Assembly (NCBI RefSeq): GCF_009755665.1
Contig: NZ_CP046622.1
Span: 4,278,001-4,342,000 of the forward strand
Source: Variovorax paradoxus
GTDB lineage: Bacteria > Pseudomonadota > Gammaproteobacteria > Burkholderiales > Burkholderiaceae_C
DNA length: 64,000 bases
Direction: 5' to 3'
The notes beneath the pieces were generated by a model, which was given only the letters and a program-made list of their open reading frames with translations, did no database searches and had not been told where the DNA came from. The position numbers and the translations under genes were made by a program. Shown piece by piece: positions 18,430 to 27,456 of this stretch (its first letter is position 1; each line of letters opens with the position of its first letter).

Positions 18430-19830
18430 TCAAGGCCGGAGGCCAGCGCGCGCAAGGCCCACGGCGGCAATCAGCGCGAGAGCGAGGATGCTCAACGCCA
18501 GCGCACCTCGCCAGGCCGCAGCCTCGGGGCGTGTTGCCAAAGGCTCGAACTTGGGCAGCTTGTCGTAGTGCTCCGCGGTCAAGCCGCGGTAGCTCATGAC
18601 TCGCGGCACGAAATAGGCGCGCCAGGCGTCCTCGTATGAATTGACGGCGTTCACATGCCGCGCGTAGCGCGGGGCATCGATGCCTGCAAGCCGGTCGGCA
18701 GTCATCGCGAGCGCCATGCCCGGCGAAAGCCAGGACCATCGCTCGAGCAGAACGAAGCGGCGCGCGCGCGTTTCGTCGAACTCCGCCATCAGCGGCCGGA
18801 TCTCGCGGTCCTGGGCCAGATACCTCGGGAGGAAGCTGACCGGCCAGGTGTGGGTGCTGCGCCCTGCCGGCCGGTCAGCCGGGTGAGCGGCGTACCAGGC
18901 CGCCAGGTGCTCTTCCATATGCACTTCGGCGTCTTGCTGGGCGGCGCGCAGTTCGGCAACCGCCGCCAACCGCGACGGCATCGGGGCCTCACTGTCGGCA
19001 ATCCCCGCCAGGGCGGCGGGGACGGCGAATGTGGCCAGCAGCCACGCACCGAGCATGCCGAGCGCCGCAGCTCCGGACGACACCGGCAGCAAGCAGAACA
19101 GCCCGGCCAACGCCGTCCAGCAAACGGTGAACGCACCCAAGGTCGCCAGCCAGACCACCACGGCGTACCAGGTCGAACCCGGATCCAGCGCGAACGCCAG
19201 CAGCGACGCACCGGCGGCCAATGACCAAGCCGCCGCCGCACGAATGCAGAGCGCGATCGCGAACACGCTCCACGGTTGCGCGCACTGCGCAACCACGAGC
19301 CGCCACCGGCCTTGTTCCCGGTCTTCCTGCACCAGTCCGTAGCACAGGCCGAGGATGGCGAGCGGCAGCAGCAGCGCGACCAGCGTCGCGAAATCAGGCG
19401 GCCCCAGGTCTTCGAGCAGCGGGTTCGAGATCCGGTCGCTCTTGCGGGCGTCGGTGTGCCGGCTCTCGACCGTGACGCGCATCGTCGGGCTCAGCAGCTC
19501 GAATGTTCCTGTTCCAAGGGCAAGGCCGCCGAGCGCAGGCAGATGCGCGGGAGGCGCGTTGAGCCGGGCGAACTGGAATGCGGCCATCATCGCCTTGGTG
19601 TCGCCGCCCGCCACGGCGGCGCTTGTTCCGGTTGCTCCCTCGCGTGCCTGCGTCCGCGCCTGCTCCCATGTGGCCATCTCCTGCGCATTCAGGAGCCGCA
19701 ATTCCCTTGCGGCAAACCCCGACCAGAGCGCACTCACGCATAGCAGCGCGGCGAAAACACCCGCCACCCAGAGATGCGTGCGCTGGCGAACGAAACGCCG
19801 CCATTCCGCACGCAAGATGAGGTTCGTCAT
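18430..19830 (-). CDS. ABC-2 type permease, DUF3526 family (second of pair)
   Basis: A 466-residue membrane protein with one N-terminal helix, a large extracytoplasmic part (about 45-175) and five or more helices between about 180 and 460, as in DUF3526 permeases. The ATG at 19830 overlaps the TGA of the upstream permease. It is last in an operon of TonB receptor, ATPase and two permeases. The two permeases share layout and motifs (QWDxx-free here, but similar large loops) and likely form a heterodimer with the ATPase. Confidence 0.8.
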   Translation of the reverse strand: MTNLILRAEWRRFVRQRTHLWVAGVFAALLCVSALWSGFAARELRLLNAQEMATWEQARTQAREGATGTSAAVAGGDTKAMMAAFQFARLNAPPAHLPALGGLALGTGTFELLSPTMRVTVESRHTDARKSDRISNPLLEDLGPPDFATLVALLLPLAILGLCYGLVQEDREQGRWRLVVAQCAQPWSVFAIALCIRAAAAWSLAAGASLLAFALDPGSTWYAVVVWLATLGAFTVCWTALAGLFCLLPVSSGAAALGMLGAWLLATFAVPAALAGIADSEAPMPSRLAAVAELRAAQQDAEVHMEEHLAAWYAAHPADRPAGRSTHTWPVSFLPRYLAQDREIRPLMAEFDETRARRFVLLERWSWLSPGMALAMTADRLAGIDAPRYARHVNAVNSYEDAWRAYFVPRVMSYRGLTAEHYDKLPKFEPLATRPEAAAWRGALALSILALALIAAVGLARAGLRP

Positions 19831-21245
19831 GGCCGCAGCCTCCGCGCCGCAAGCAACAGCAAGCCGCAGGCCGCCATCGCCCATGCGAGAAGCACGCCAA
19901 GGTCGGGCAACGCCGCGCGCAACGCGAAAGCGATGTTGGGCGGCGTGTAGTGAAAGGCATCGACCGACCGCCACAGCGCGTCGCCGGCGTACTTTTCGTC
20001 GAACGAAGTCAGCCCGCGGGAGTTGTCCATGTCCCACTGGTCGATCTTGGTGTTCGTGCGGCGGCGGTACTGCTCGGCCGCCTCCTCGAAGTGGCGCTGA
20101 TGCGCGAGATCGGTGCCGGAGAGCTTCATGGAGATCGAACGCATGGCCGCCGTCGGACTGAACGCCGAAGCGATGCGTGCGACGCTCTCCTGCATTGCGT
20201 AGCGGTCCCAGAGACGGCCGAAGTGAATCGCATGCACGCGGTCGGCGTAGGCATCGCGCTCCATCCGGCGCAGCGCATAGGCGCCGAAGGGCAGGTCTTC
20301 CAGGCGGCGCACGTTGTGCCTGCGCAGAAGCTCCGCATCGAAACGTTCGTTGCGCACGGCCAGCGCGCCATCGCCCGGCAAGCCTTCGGCGTAGTCGCGC
20401 TGGATGTCGCCCCAGAAGCGCTCGGCGGTCGGCAGTGGTGCCACGGCCTGCGCGCCCGCCGCGTCCAGGCGCGGCACGACGAAGACGAAACCGATCCACA
20501 GGCCGAGCAACACGAACAGTGCGCGCCGGCTGCTCGCCGCCAAGGCTGACACCGCCAATCCCAGCGCAGCAAAGACACCGCAATAGATCAGGAAGGTGGC
20601 CGCCAGAACGGTCGCGCGCCATACGGTGTCCGCACCAGGCCACGCGCCTGCCGTCACCAAGGCAAGACCCGTTCCCACTGCTGCCAGCGGGAGCAGCGAG
20701 ACCACCGAGAGCAGCGCCAGGAACTTTCCCGCAAGCAGTGCGCGCCCGGGCAAGCCGGCGCTGTGCAGCATGCGCAAGGTTCCGCTTTCTCGTTCCAGGC
20801 TGACGGCGTTGAAGGCCAGAGCGACGATGAACAGCGGCAGCAGCGCCTGAAGAACAAAGGCCGGCGTCAAGAACCCGAAGCGCACCGACGGCGGCTCGTC
20901 GGCCGCCGGTCGAAAGCGCGTCATGTTGCGCCGATGCGGCTCCAGCCAGAGCGCCTGCCCCAGGTAGGGAGCGAGCCCGGGGTCGACCACGGCCAGCGGC
21001 GAGTCGGGGCGGAATGCGTAAAGGCCGAAATGCGCGCCGCGATGCGGGTGCTTGTCGCCCTGCGAATCCCACTGCCGACGCACCAGCTCGCCGACTTGCG
21101 CCTTCTCCTCTGCGAGCCGCCGCTGCTGCTGCGCCGATGCGAACAGCAGGCCGGCCAGCAGCAGCGACATCGACACGGCAAGTACAACGAAACGCCCGTC
21201 GCGCACGAGCGCGCGCAATTCCTTTCGCAGCACGGCAGCGGCCAT
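19827..21245 (-). CDS. ABC-2 type permease, DUF3526 family (first of pair)
   Basis: A 472-residue integral membrane protein beginning MAAAVLRKELRALVRDGRF, with TM1 at about 20-38, a large extracytoplasmic segment, and a run of helices from about 125 including FNAVSLERESGTLRML, a typical ABC-2 permease cytoplasmic motif. Its start overlaps the stop of the ATPase gene by one base (TGATG). It probably pairs with the following permease. The exporter-like fold beside a TonB receptor is unusual for an import locus. Confidence 0.82.
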   Translation of the reverse strand: MAAAVLRKELRALVRDGRFVVLAVSMSLLLAGLLFASAQQQRRLAEEKAQVGELVRRQWDSQGDKHPHRGAHFGLYAFRPDSPLAVVDPGLAPYLGQALWLEPHRRNMTRFRPAADEPPSVRFGFLTPAFVLQALLPLFIVALAFNAVSLERESGTLRMLHSAGLPGRALLAGKFLALLSVVSLLPLAAVGTGLALVTAGAWPGADTVWRATVLAATFLIYCGVFAALGLAVSALAASSRRALFVLLGLWIGFVFVVPRLDAAGAQAVAPLPTAERFWGDIQRDYAEGLPGDGALAVRNERFDAELLRRHNVRRLEDLPFGAYALRRMERDAYADRVHAIHFGRLWDRYAMQESVARIASAFSPTAAMRSISMKLSGTDLAHQRHFEEAAEQYRRRTNTKIDQWDMDNSRGLTSFDEKYAGDALWRSVDAFHYTPPNIAFALRAALPDLGVLLAWAMAACGLLLLAARRLRP

Positions 21246-21979
21246 CACGCGGCTGGCTCCAAGGGCGTTGCGCGCGTGTGAGCCAGATAGGCGCGCTCCA
21301 GCTCGTCGTGGCTGACGGTGTGCGTATCGAACTGCGCGACGAGGCGCCCTTCCCTCATGATTCCGATGCGATCGGCGACCTGCTTGGCGTTGAACAAGTC
21401 GTGCGTGGCCATCAGCACGGCCATGCCGGCACCGGCGGCGGCGCGCACGCGCCGTGCAAAGTCGTTGGCGGCGCCAGGGTCCAGGCCCGAGGTGGGCTCG
21501 TCGAGCAGCATCGCCTTCGCATGCTTGGCATGCGCAATGGCGAGGCCGACTTTCTGCCGCATGCCTTTTGAATAAGTCGCGACACGCGCCGTGTGCGACG
21601 GCGCCTGCAGGCCGGCCTGGTCGAGCAGGACATGGGCCGCTGCATCGGCCAACGGCACTCCACCCAGCGCACAGAAGTATTGAAGGTTCTCGGTGCCGCT
21701 CAGGTAGGGGTACAGCGCCACGTTCTCCGGCAGATAGGCCAGATGGCGCCGCGCCGCAGCGGCATTGCGGCGTGGGTCGACCCCGGCGACCTGGACGCTC
21801 CCGGCGGCAGGCGCCACGAAACCCAGCAGCGCGTTCAGGGTGGTTGTCTTGCCTGCACCGTTGCCGCCGAGCAGCGCATAGACGCTGCCGGCCGGCACGC
21901 TCAGGTCGAGTCCGTCGATCGCGCGGCGGCCGCCCAGGTTGACGACCAGCCCTCGTGCCGAGAGCACTTCGTGGTCCAT
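21245..21979 (-). CDS. ABC transporter ATP-binding protein
   Basis: A 244-residue ATPase with Walker A GGNGAGKTT (38-46), Q-loop region LPENVALYPYL (a Glu replaces the usual Gln), signature YSKGMRQK, Walker B AMLLDEPTSGLD and switch MATHDL. It belongs to the CcmA/NosF-like group that works with ABC-2 type permeases. Start 21979 lies 8 bp after the TonB receptor stop, and its own stop overlaps the first permease, so the four genes form one transcript. Confidence 0.9.
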   Translation of the reverse strand: MDHEVLSARGLVVNLGGRRAIDGLDLSVPAGSVYALLGGNGAGKTTTLNALLGFVAPAAGSVQVAGVDPRRNAAAARRHLAYLPENVALYPYLSGTENLQYFCALGGVPLADAAAHVLLDQAGLQAPSHTARVATYSKGMRQKVGLAIAHAKHAKAMLLDEPTSGLDPGAANDFARRVRAAAGAGMAVLMATHDLFNAKQVADRIGIMREGRLVAQFDTHTVSHDELERAYLAHTRATPLEPAA

Positions 21980-21987
21980 GCGGCGCC

Positions 21988-24075
21988 TCAGAAGAAGTAG
22001 CGCATGGACGCCCCGACCTGCGTGCGCGGCTGCGGCGACACCAGCAACCCGGCTGCGGTGCCGTAGGCGATATCGCTCGCAAACCGCCGCGGCTGAAAGA
22101 TCGCGAACACCGAGAACTGGAACTGCTGCCAGTCGTAGGTTGCCTTGAGGTCGTAGCGCGTATAAGTCGGCATGGTTCGCAGCTGGGTCTGCGGCGTGCC
22201 TTCGTAGTACGGATTGCCCGCCGTGAGGTAGGCGTCCGCATTGAGGGTGAGCCGGCCTTCGCCGAGCCGCTGGCGGTACTCCGCCCCCAGCTTGACCTGG
22301 TGCCGCGGCACCGACAGCCGCTCGCCGGTGTTGGGCAGCGGGTTGTTGACGCGCGCCTCGAGCACGCGGCCGTAGCTGCCGTAGACGGACCACGCGCTGT
22401 CGATCCGCAGCCTCGACTCGAGCTCGAAGCCCTTGCGCGTGGTTTCGCCCACAGACTTGAACGAGCCGTCCGCCTGCGCGACGATTTCATCCTGGTTGAG
22501 CGTGTGATAGACCACGCCCGAAGCGCTCCACGATGCGGTGGGCGACACCGTGAAACCCAGGTCGTGGGACTTGACCTTCGAGGGCGCCACATCGAACACC
22601 GTGCCGCCGCGCGCGCCCAGCGGCCCGGTGGCGCCGCTGCCGCTGATCTGCTCCGCGGCGGGCGATCGAAAGCCCTCGGCAATGTTGGCGAAGATGTCGA
22701 GCGTTGGCGTCACGCTCCACACAGCGCCGATCTTCGGTGTTGTCACCGCACTGGTGTAGCCCGTGGAGGCAGCGGGCAGTTTGCGGTTGCCGATGTCGTA
22801 GTCGAACCAGTCGCGCCGCACGCCGCCGAGCAGCTTGAAGTTCTGCGTGAGCTTGTACTGCCCCTGGGCAAACAGGCCATAGGTCAGCAGATCCAGCTCC
22901 TGGTTGTTGATGTAGTTGGCCGTCGGCAGGCCATTGCGCCAGACGCGGCGCAGCGCATCGCCCTTGTCGCGCCGCAGTTCGCCGCCCACGAAAAGCGAGG
23001 CCGCATCGCCGAAGACGAAGTTCTGCGCCAGCCGCCCGCCGTAGAAATGGCGGTCGTCCTCGCCCACCGTCTGCAGAACGCTGCTCGTCGAGGTGCCGCG
23101 CACCCGTTCGAAAGTCTCGCCGTAGGCCGTGGCATACCAGCCCGCCTCGCCGCTGGCCGGTACGCGATTGAAGACCAGTGCCGTGCGTTCGCCGCTGCCG
23201 AAGCCCGGCAGGTTGAATTGCGTCGATCGTGGGTCCACGGTGCCGCGCCGCAAATCGGGCAGCAGCAGGTAGCCGGGCGCCCTCGACTCGGAGCGGTAGT
23301 GATTCACGCGCAGGCTGTACACGCCGTCGCCCAGTTGGGTCGAAAGCTTCCAGAACAGGTTGTCTCGTTCGATGCGGCCATCGCGCCGATAGCTGTCCGT
23401 GCGGTAGGCATCGGCGATGAAGAGCGACTGCACGTTGTTGAAGCGGTTGGACAGCACCAGCGACCCGCGGCGCCCGCCGTAGCTTTCGAGCGAGACCCCG
23501 ACGCTCGACGAGGCAGGAACCGTCTGCGTCGTGATGCCCACCGCGCCGGCGCGGTTCTGGTCTCCGTACAACGCCGAAACGGGCCCTTTGATCACGTCGA
23601 TGCGCCCGATCATGTCCGGCGTCAGCCATTCAAGGAATGCCGGTCCATGGCCGGCGCCGGCCTGGCTCGACGGCATGTTCTGGGGCACGCCGTCCACGTA
23701 CACCGCGGTGTCCGCGCCGTGCGTTCCCTGCGTGGCGAAACCGCGCATGCGAAAACCGTTGCCCGTGTCGCCTTGGTCGATGTTGTTGGCGACCACGCCG
23801 GGCACGCGGCGAAAGATGTTCGAGATGTCCCGCCCGACGTTCAGCGTGCCGAGCTCTTCGGGCGTGATGACGGTGACGCCCGCGGGCAGACCGGTGCTCT
23901 CGGTGGTGACTTGCGTGCGCTTGCCTTGAAGGTCGACACGGTCGCCTTCGGCGGTTACGCGCACTTCGTTCAGCATGCCGGACGGCGCTTGCGCCTGCGC
24001 GGAAACGAGCAGGGGCGTCGCAAGGGCAAATGCGAAAGCCATGGGTGCCCGGCACCCCAGAAATGGTGAGTTCAT
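21988..24075 (-). CDS. TonB-dependent outer membrane receptor
   Basis: A receptor of about 695 residues. A signal peptide (ends near SAQAQA) is followed by a TonB-box-like NEVRVTAEG, a plug domain (VITPEELGTLNVGRDI, then GRIDVIKGPVSALYGDQNRAG) and a 22-strand barrel ending in FF. The start is uncertain: ATG 24075 has a pyrimidine-rich leader without Shine-Dalgarno, and an in-frame ATG lies 12 codons on. It takes up a metal or metallophore. The upstream His/Cys-rich protein and the divergent Fur/Zur regulator suggest zinc, which is inference. Confidence 0.88.
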   Translation of the reverse strand: MNSPFLGCRAPMAFAFALATPLLVSAQAQAPSGMLNEVRVTAEGDRVDLQGKRTQVTTESTGLPAGVTVITPEELGTLNVGRDISNIFRRVPGVVANNIDQGDTGNGFRMRGFATQGTHGADTAVYVDGVPQNMPSSQAGAGHGPAFLEWLTPDMIGRIDVIKGPVSALYGDQNRAGAVGITTQTVPASSSVGVSLESYGGRRGSLVLSNRFNNVQSLFIADAYRTDSYRRDGRIERDNLFWKLSTQLGDGVYSLRVNHYRSESRAPGYLLLPDLRRGTVDPRSTQFNLPGFGSGERTALVFNRVPASGEAGWYATAYGETFERVRGTSTSSVLQTVGEDDRHFYGGRLAQNFVFGDAASLFVGGELRRDKGDALRRVWRNGLPTANYINNQELDLLTYGLFAQGQYKLTQNFKLLGGVRRDWFDYDIGNRKLPAASTGYTSAVTTPKIGAVWSVTPTLDIFANIAEGFRSPAAEQISGSGATGPLGARGGTVFDVAPSKVKSHDLGFTVSPTASWSASGVVYHTLNQDEIVAQADGSFKSVGETTRKGFELESRLRIDSAWSVYGSYGRVLEARVNNPLPNTGERLSVPRHQVKLGAEYRQRLGEGRLTLNADAYLTAGNPYYEGTPQTQLRTMPTYTRYDLKATYDWQQFQFSVFAIFQPRRFASDIAYGTAAGLLVSPQPRTQVGASMRYFF

Positions 24076-24170
24076 GAAAGGAGAGAAGAAGACGTCAGGC
24101 AGCAGCCACGCTGGCGCGCGGCCAGCGTCTGCAACGAACTCGGGTAGGCCGCGCTGCTTGCGCGGCGGCC

Positions 24171-24533
24171 TCAGACGCCCTGTGGCGGGCCCCGAGGCGG
24201 GGCGCCCCGATACACGGGGGCTGCAATGACGTGCGCTGGCGCCTGGCGCTGGCGCTGAAGAAGTGCAGGCGGTGGGCTGGCCGGCAGTTCCGGCCTGGAA
24301 GCCGGCAGCACCTGATGGGCGTGCGCCATGCATCCGCTGCAATGGCAGGGAGCCTCGGCACCCCCGTCGCCGCCGTCTTCGCCTCCGCCATCCGCGCCGT
24401 GAAGATGCTGGAAATACCCAGGCTCCGAAGCCTGATGTGCGGTCCCCGTTTCCGCACCATGCGGCGTGCCCGCGCCCGCGTTGATGAACGCGACCGCAAG
24501 AACCAGCCAGAGGAGAAAACGAGAAATGCGCAT
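24171..24533 (-). CDS. Small exported His/Cys-rich protein (CzcI/DUF2946-like)
   Basis: A 120-residue protein with a clear signal peptide (RISRFLLWLVLAVAFINAGAG). The mature part is acidic and glycine-rich with QHLHGAD, CHCSGCMAHAH and further His, suggesting metal binding in the periplasm. The C-terminal 45 residues are Pro/Arg-rich and low complexity. It starts 36 bp after a palindromic Fur/Zur-type operator and precedes the TonB receptor gene by 95 bp. Assignment to a known family is tentative. Confidence 0.6.
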   Translation of the reverse strand: MRISRFLLWLVLAVAFINAGAGTPHGAETGTAHQASEPGYFQHLHGADGGGEDGGDGGAEAPCHCSGCMAHAHQVLPASRPELPASPPPALLQRQRQAPAHVIAAPVYRGAPPRGPPQGV

Positions 24534-24568
24534 GGCGGAAAAGCGTGGATCATAGCGACGAACCCGCT

Positions 24569-24596
24569 AATTGCAAATCCATTCTCATTTGCGATT
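24569..24596. promoter_or_regulatory. Fur/Zur-type operator palindrome
   Basis: Arms AATTGCAAAT and ATTTGCGATT flank CCATTCTC; nine of ten arm positions are complementary, and the core GCAAAT/ATTTGC is perfect. The central GAGAATGG on the reverse strand resembles Fur-family boxes. It lies between the divergent His/Cys-rich protein gene and the Fur/Zur gene, so one site could control both directions. Confidence 0.65.
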
Positions 24597-24607
24597 ACCA
24601 TCGGCGC

Positions 24608-25096
24608 GTGGAACGTCATACACGCCAACGCGACGCGGTGCTGACCGCGCTTTCCGACAGCCGGCGATCTCTTACCCCGCAAGAGATCTGCGAGTTTGCG
24701 CAGCGCTCGGTCCCCCGCCTGAGCCTCTCAACGGTCTATCGGCAGCTGAAGAGCCTGCTGGAGGACGGTGAAATCGTGGGCGTCGATTTGCCGGGCCAGG
24801 CCACGCGCTATGAGGCGCTGTGCGAGTCCGATCATGGCGAGCCCGACCACCATCACCATCACTTCCACTGCGGGGACTGCGGGCGCGTGTTTCCGATTCA
24901 CGGCTGCCCCGGACGCATGGAAGACTTGGCGCCCAAAGGTTTTCTGGTGCAGCGCCACGATCTGACGCTGCACGGACGATGCGCGGATTGCGCAGGTACG
25001 CACTCCCGTGCCGGCTCATCACCTGGTTCCCGCCATCGAAGGCAACCCACGTCCAAGGGAGCCAGACCGAAGGACCAGAAGACTGCAGGTCGTTGA
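24608..25096 (+). CDS. Fur family transcriptional regulator (Zur-like)
   Basis: A metal-dependent repressor of about 162 residues if started at GTG 24608, which gives the usual Fur N-terminus ERHTRQRDAVLTAL and leaves the operator palindrome outside the gene. A longer frame opens at GTG 24545 but would run through the operator. The winged helix lies at about 20-70. The dimer domain has a run of five His (81-85), HCGDC (87-91) and RCADC (124-128), the two CxxC pairs of a structural zinc site. The basic C-terminal tail (about 130-162) is atypical. Zur is the best guess; Fur is possible. Confidence 0.82.
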   Translation: MERHTRQRDAVLTALSDSRRSLTPQEICEFAQRSVPRLSLSTVYRQLKSLLEDGEIVGVDLPGQATRYEALCESDHGEPDHHHHHFHCGDCGRVFPIHGCPGRMEDLAPKGFLVQRHDLTLHGRCADCAGTHSRAGSSPGSRHRRQPTSKGARPKDQKTAGR

Positions 25097-25156
25097 TCAG
25101 CCAAGGCGCCAGGAAATGCCGCTGGAATCGGCGCGCGGCATCACATCAAGCCCGAT

Positions 25157-25936
25157 TCAGCCTCCGCGGCGCGTTGCAAGCTGGCGCGCCAGCGCTTCAC
25201 GAGCCCTGCGGGCCGCACCCGCATCCACGCGCTCTGCGAGCACCTGCGTCAACTGGTCCAGTTGGGCAGCGGTAATGCCCACGTTCATGCTGATGCCCAT
25301 GTGCGATTGAAGCTGCGACTCGGCGCCCGGAAGCGCCGACAGCATCCCGACCGTCGCAAGTTCGCGGCTCGGCCAGTCGAAGTTGTCTCGCTCGAACACA
25401 TCGCCGAAGAGGTGCGTCTTCAGGTACTCGTCGACGGCCGGCGCGAAATCGAACAATGCACCCTTGACCGGCTACCCAACGAGCTTCGTTTGGTTTGCCG
25501 TCCCGGCCGCGAGCAGCGCATCGCCCTTCGGAATGGGGCGCGAGGGCGGTTGCCCCTGCTTGTCCTGCACTCCACGCTGCCTGCGAGCCTCCACGACCTT
25601 CATCAGTTCGCCCAGCGCATTGAGGCTGCGCGGGAATCCGGCATAGGCGTACACCTGCACCAGGATCTCTTTCGAGTCGTTGATCGTCAGGCCTGCGTCG
25701 AGCCCCTGTTCGAGCGCGGTGTTCAGACGGGCAATGTCGCCGGCCGCTGCGAACGCGGCAATGGGAATGATGGATTGCTGGCGCAGCGAAAACGCCTCGG
25801 ATGCCGTGCGCGTGGCGTTCATGTTCGTGGACTCGTGGGCCCCTGTGCCGGCATGGCACGGCGCGGCCGCGAGGCCAAGGGCCAAGGCCAGCACGCCCGC
25901 CTTGCTGCAATGCCTAGCGCTGGTTGTATTGCTCAT
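25157..25936 (-). pseudogene. Exported carboxymuconolactone decarboxylase family protein, interrupted by an amber codon
   Basis: The frame runs from ATG 25936 (GGAGAAGG upstream) through a signal peptide (ending PCHAG) and an AhpD/CMD-like helical region (IIPIAAFAAAGD, LNALGELMKV) to TAG at 25472-25474, codon 155, then continues in the same frame with PVKGALFDFAPAVDEYLKTHLFG and RELATVGMLSAL to 25157. Homologues usually read Gln here, so one C-to-T change (CAG to TAG) would explain the break. Without the stop the protein is 259 residues, normal for two-domain members. The start overlaps the cupin gene. Confidence 0.75.
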
Positions 25937-26405
25937 CGGAAACCTTCTCCATCCATTCGACGTTCTTTCCGCCCACGGTGCCGGTGACGGCCAGGTGGAC
26001 CAAGGCCGTGAAGGGAGCGGCGCCGTGCCAGTGCTTGACGCCCGGAGGGCACCAGACGACGTCACCGGGCCGGATTTCCTGCACGGGCTTGCCCCACTCC
26101 TGGGTCAGGCCGACGCCCGACTGGACCACCAGGCGCTGTCCTGCAGGGTGCGTGTGCCAGGCGGAGCGCGCGCCGGGCTCGAAGGTGACGAGGCCGCCGG
26201 AGGCATTGAGGGTGTCAGTGGCGGGCCAGACCGGATCGACACGAACGCGACCGGTGAAATATTCGGCAGGGCCGACGGCCGAGGGTTGGCTGCCGGCCTT
26301 TGCGATCTGCTGGGCCGCCAACGGAGCCGGCGCGGGTTCGGCGCCTGCACCGATGGAGTTCAGGGCCGCAAGGTAGAGCGCGGCCTTCAAGGGTCGGATG
26401 CACAT
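25914..26405 (-). CDS. Exported cupin domain protein
   Basis: A 163-residue protein with an N-terminal signal-like segment (LKAALYLAALNSIGAGA) and one cupin barrel. Motif 1 is seen as GARSAWHTHPAGQRLVV and motif 2 as PGDVVWCPPGVKHWHGA, giving the usual metal-binding His set. The 3' end overlaps the CMD gene by 23 bp. Cupin and CMD proteins are often encoded together in soil proteobacteria. Divergent from the LysR gene at 26545, its probable regulator. Reaction unknown. Confidence 0.88.
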   Translation of the reverse strand: MCIRPLKAALYLAALNSIGAGAEPAPAPLAAQQIAKAGSQPSAVGPAEYFTGRVRVDPVWPATDTLNASGGLVTFEPGARSAWHTHPAGQRLVVQSGVGLTQEWGKPVQEIRPGDVVWCPPGVKHWHGAAPFTALVHLAVTGTVGGKNVEWMEKVSDEQYNQR

Positions 26406-26544
26406 GGTGGGGTCAGCTCCTGGTGGTCGATGGAAGGAAGTGCGGCGCCGCTGTGCGGGCGATGGGGATGCATGAACTCTATGGACACCTCACTTGGTTG
26501 AGAAGGCAGCAAAATCGGGATGCTTATGTGAATAGGGCTCACCA

Positions 26545-27456
26545 ATGGCAAAAGAAAACCTGAATGACCTGCAGGCGTTCGTCGTCGTCGCCCGCGAACG
26601 CAGCTTCACCCGTGCCGCCGCCCAGATGGGCGTGTCGCGCTCTGCCCTCAGCCACTCGATGCTCGCGCTGGAGGCACGGCTGGGCGTGCGCCTGCTCACC
26701 CGCACCACGCGCAGCGTCTCGGTCACGGACGCAGGTGCCCGGCTCCTCACGACGCTGGCGCCCCGGTTGCAGGACATCGAGCGGGAACTCGAATCGCTCA
26801 CTGCGATGCGCGACAAACCGGCCGGTACGGTGCGCATCACCACGCATGACCATGCGATTGCCACGGTGCTGTGGCCCAAGCTCATGCCCCTGCTCAAGCA
26901 GTATCCGGACATCGAGGTGGAGTTCAGCGTCGACTACGGCTTCACCGACATCGCAGCCGAAAGGTTCGACGCCGGTGTGCGAGTGGGTAATCGCGTCGAT
27001 AAAGATATGGTGGCGGTTCCGATTGCACCGGCATTGCGGATGGCGGTCGCAGCCTCTCCGGAATACCTCGCGGGCAAGCCCGTGCCGATGAAACCCGCGG
27101 ACCTGACGGCACATCGCTGCGTGAACTTGCGGCTCCCCACGCACGGCGGCCTGTACGCCTGGGATTTCGAGAAAGGGAAAAAGCAGGTCAGCGTGCGGGT
27201 GCAAGGCCAGACGGTGTTCAACAACACCTTCCTGATGCTGCGCGCGGCACTGGATGGCATGGGCTTCGCCTACGTACCTTTCGATGTCATGGAACTGCAC
27301 ATCAACGAGGGGCGGCTGGTTCCGGTTCTGCAGGACTGGTGGCCGGCCTTCCCGGGCTACCACCTCTACTACGCCAACCGCCGCCAGCTTTCCCCGGCGC
27401 TGGCCCTGGTCATCGAAGCCTTGAGATACCGGATGCCGGCGCCCAAGCGCGCCTAG
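26545..27456 (+). CDS. LysR family transcriptional regulator
   Basis: A 303-residue regulator. The winged helix (about 1-62) includes RSFTRAAAQMGVSRSALSHSM, followed by the effector domain (about 90-300) with KPAGTVRITTHDH. It belongs to the PA2877/YafC-like clade and is clearly paralogous to the LysR protein at 30495 (shared NLNDL, LLTRTTRSVS, MRDKPAGTVRIT, RFDAGVR, RMAVAASP). Divergent from the cupin-CMD operon, it ends 4 bp into the convergent lipoprotein gene. Confidence 0.9.
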   Translation: MAKENLNDLQAFVVVARERSFTRAAAQMGVSRSALSHSMLALEARLGVRLLTRTTRSVSVTDAGARLLTTLAPRLQDIERELESLTAMRDKPAGTVRITTHDHAIATVLWPKLMPLLKQYPDIEVEFSVDYGFTDIAAERFDAGVRVGNRVDKDMVAVPIAPALRMAVAASPEYLAGKPVPMKPADLTAHRCVNLRLPTHGGLYAWDFEKGKKQVSVRVQGQTVFNNTFLMLRAALDGMGFAYVPFDVMELHINEGRLVPVLQDWWPAFPGYHLYYANRRQLSPALALVIEALRYRMPAPKRA

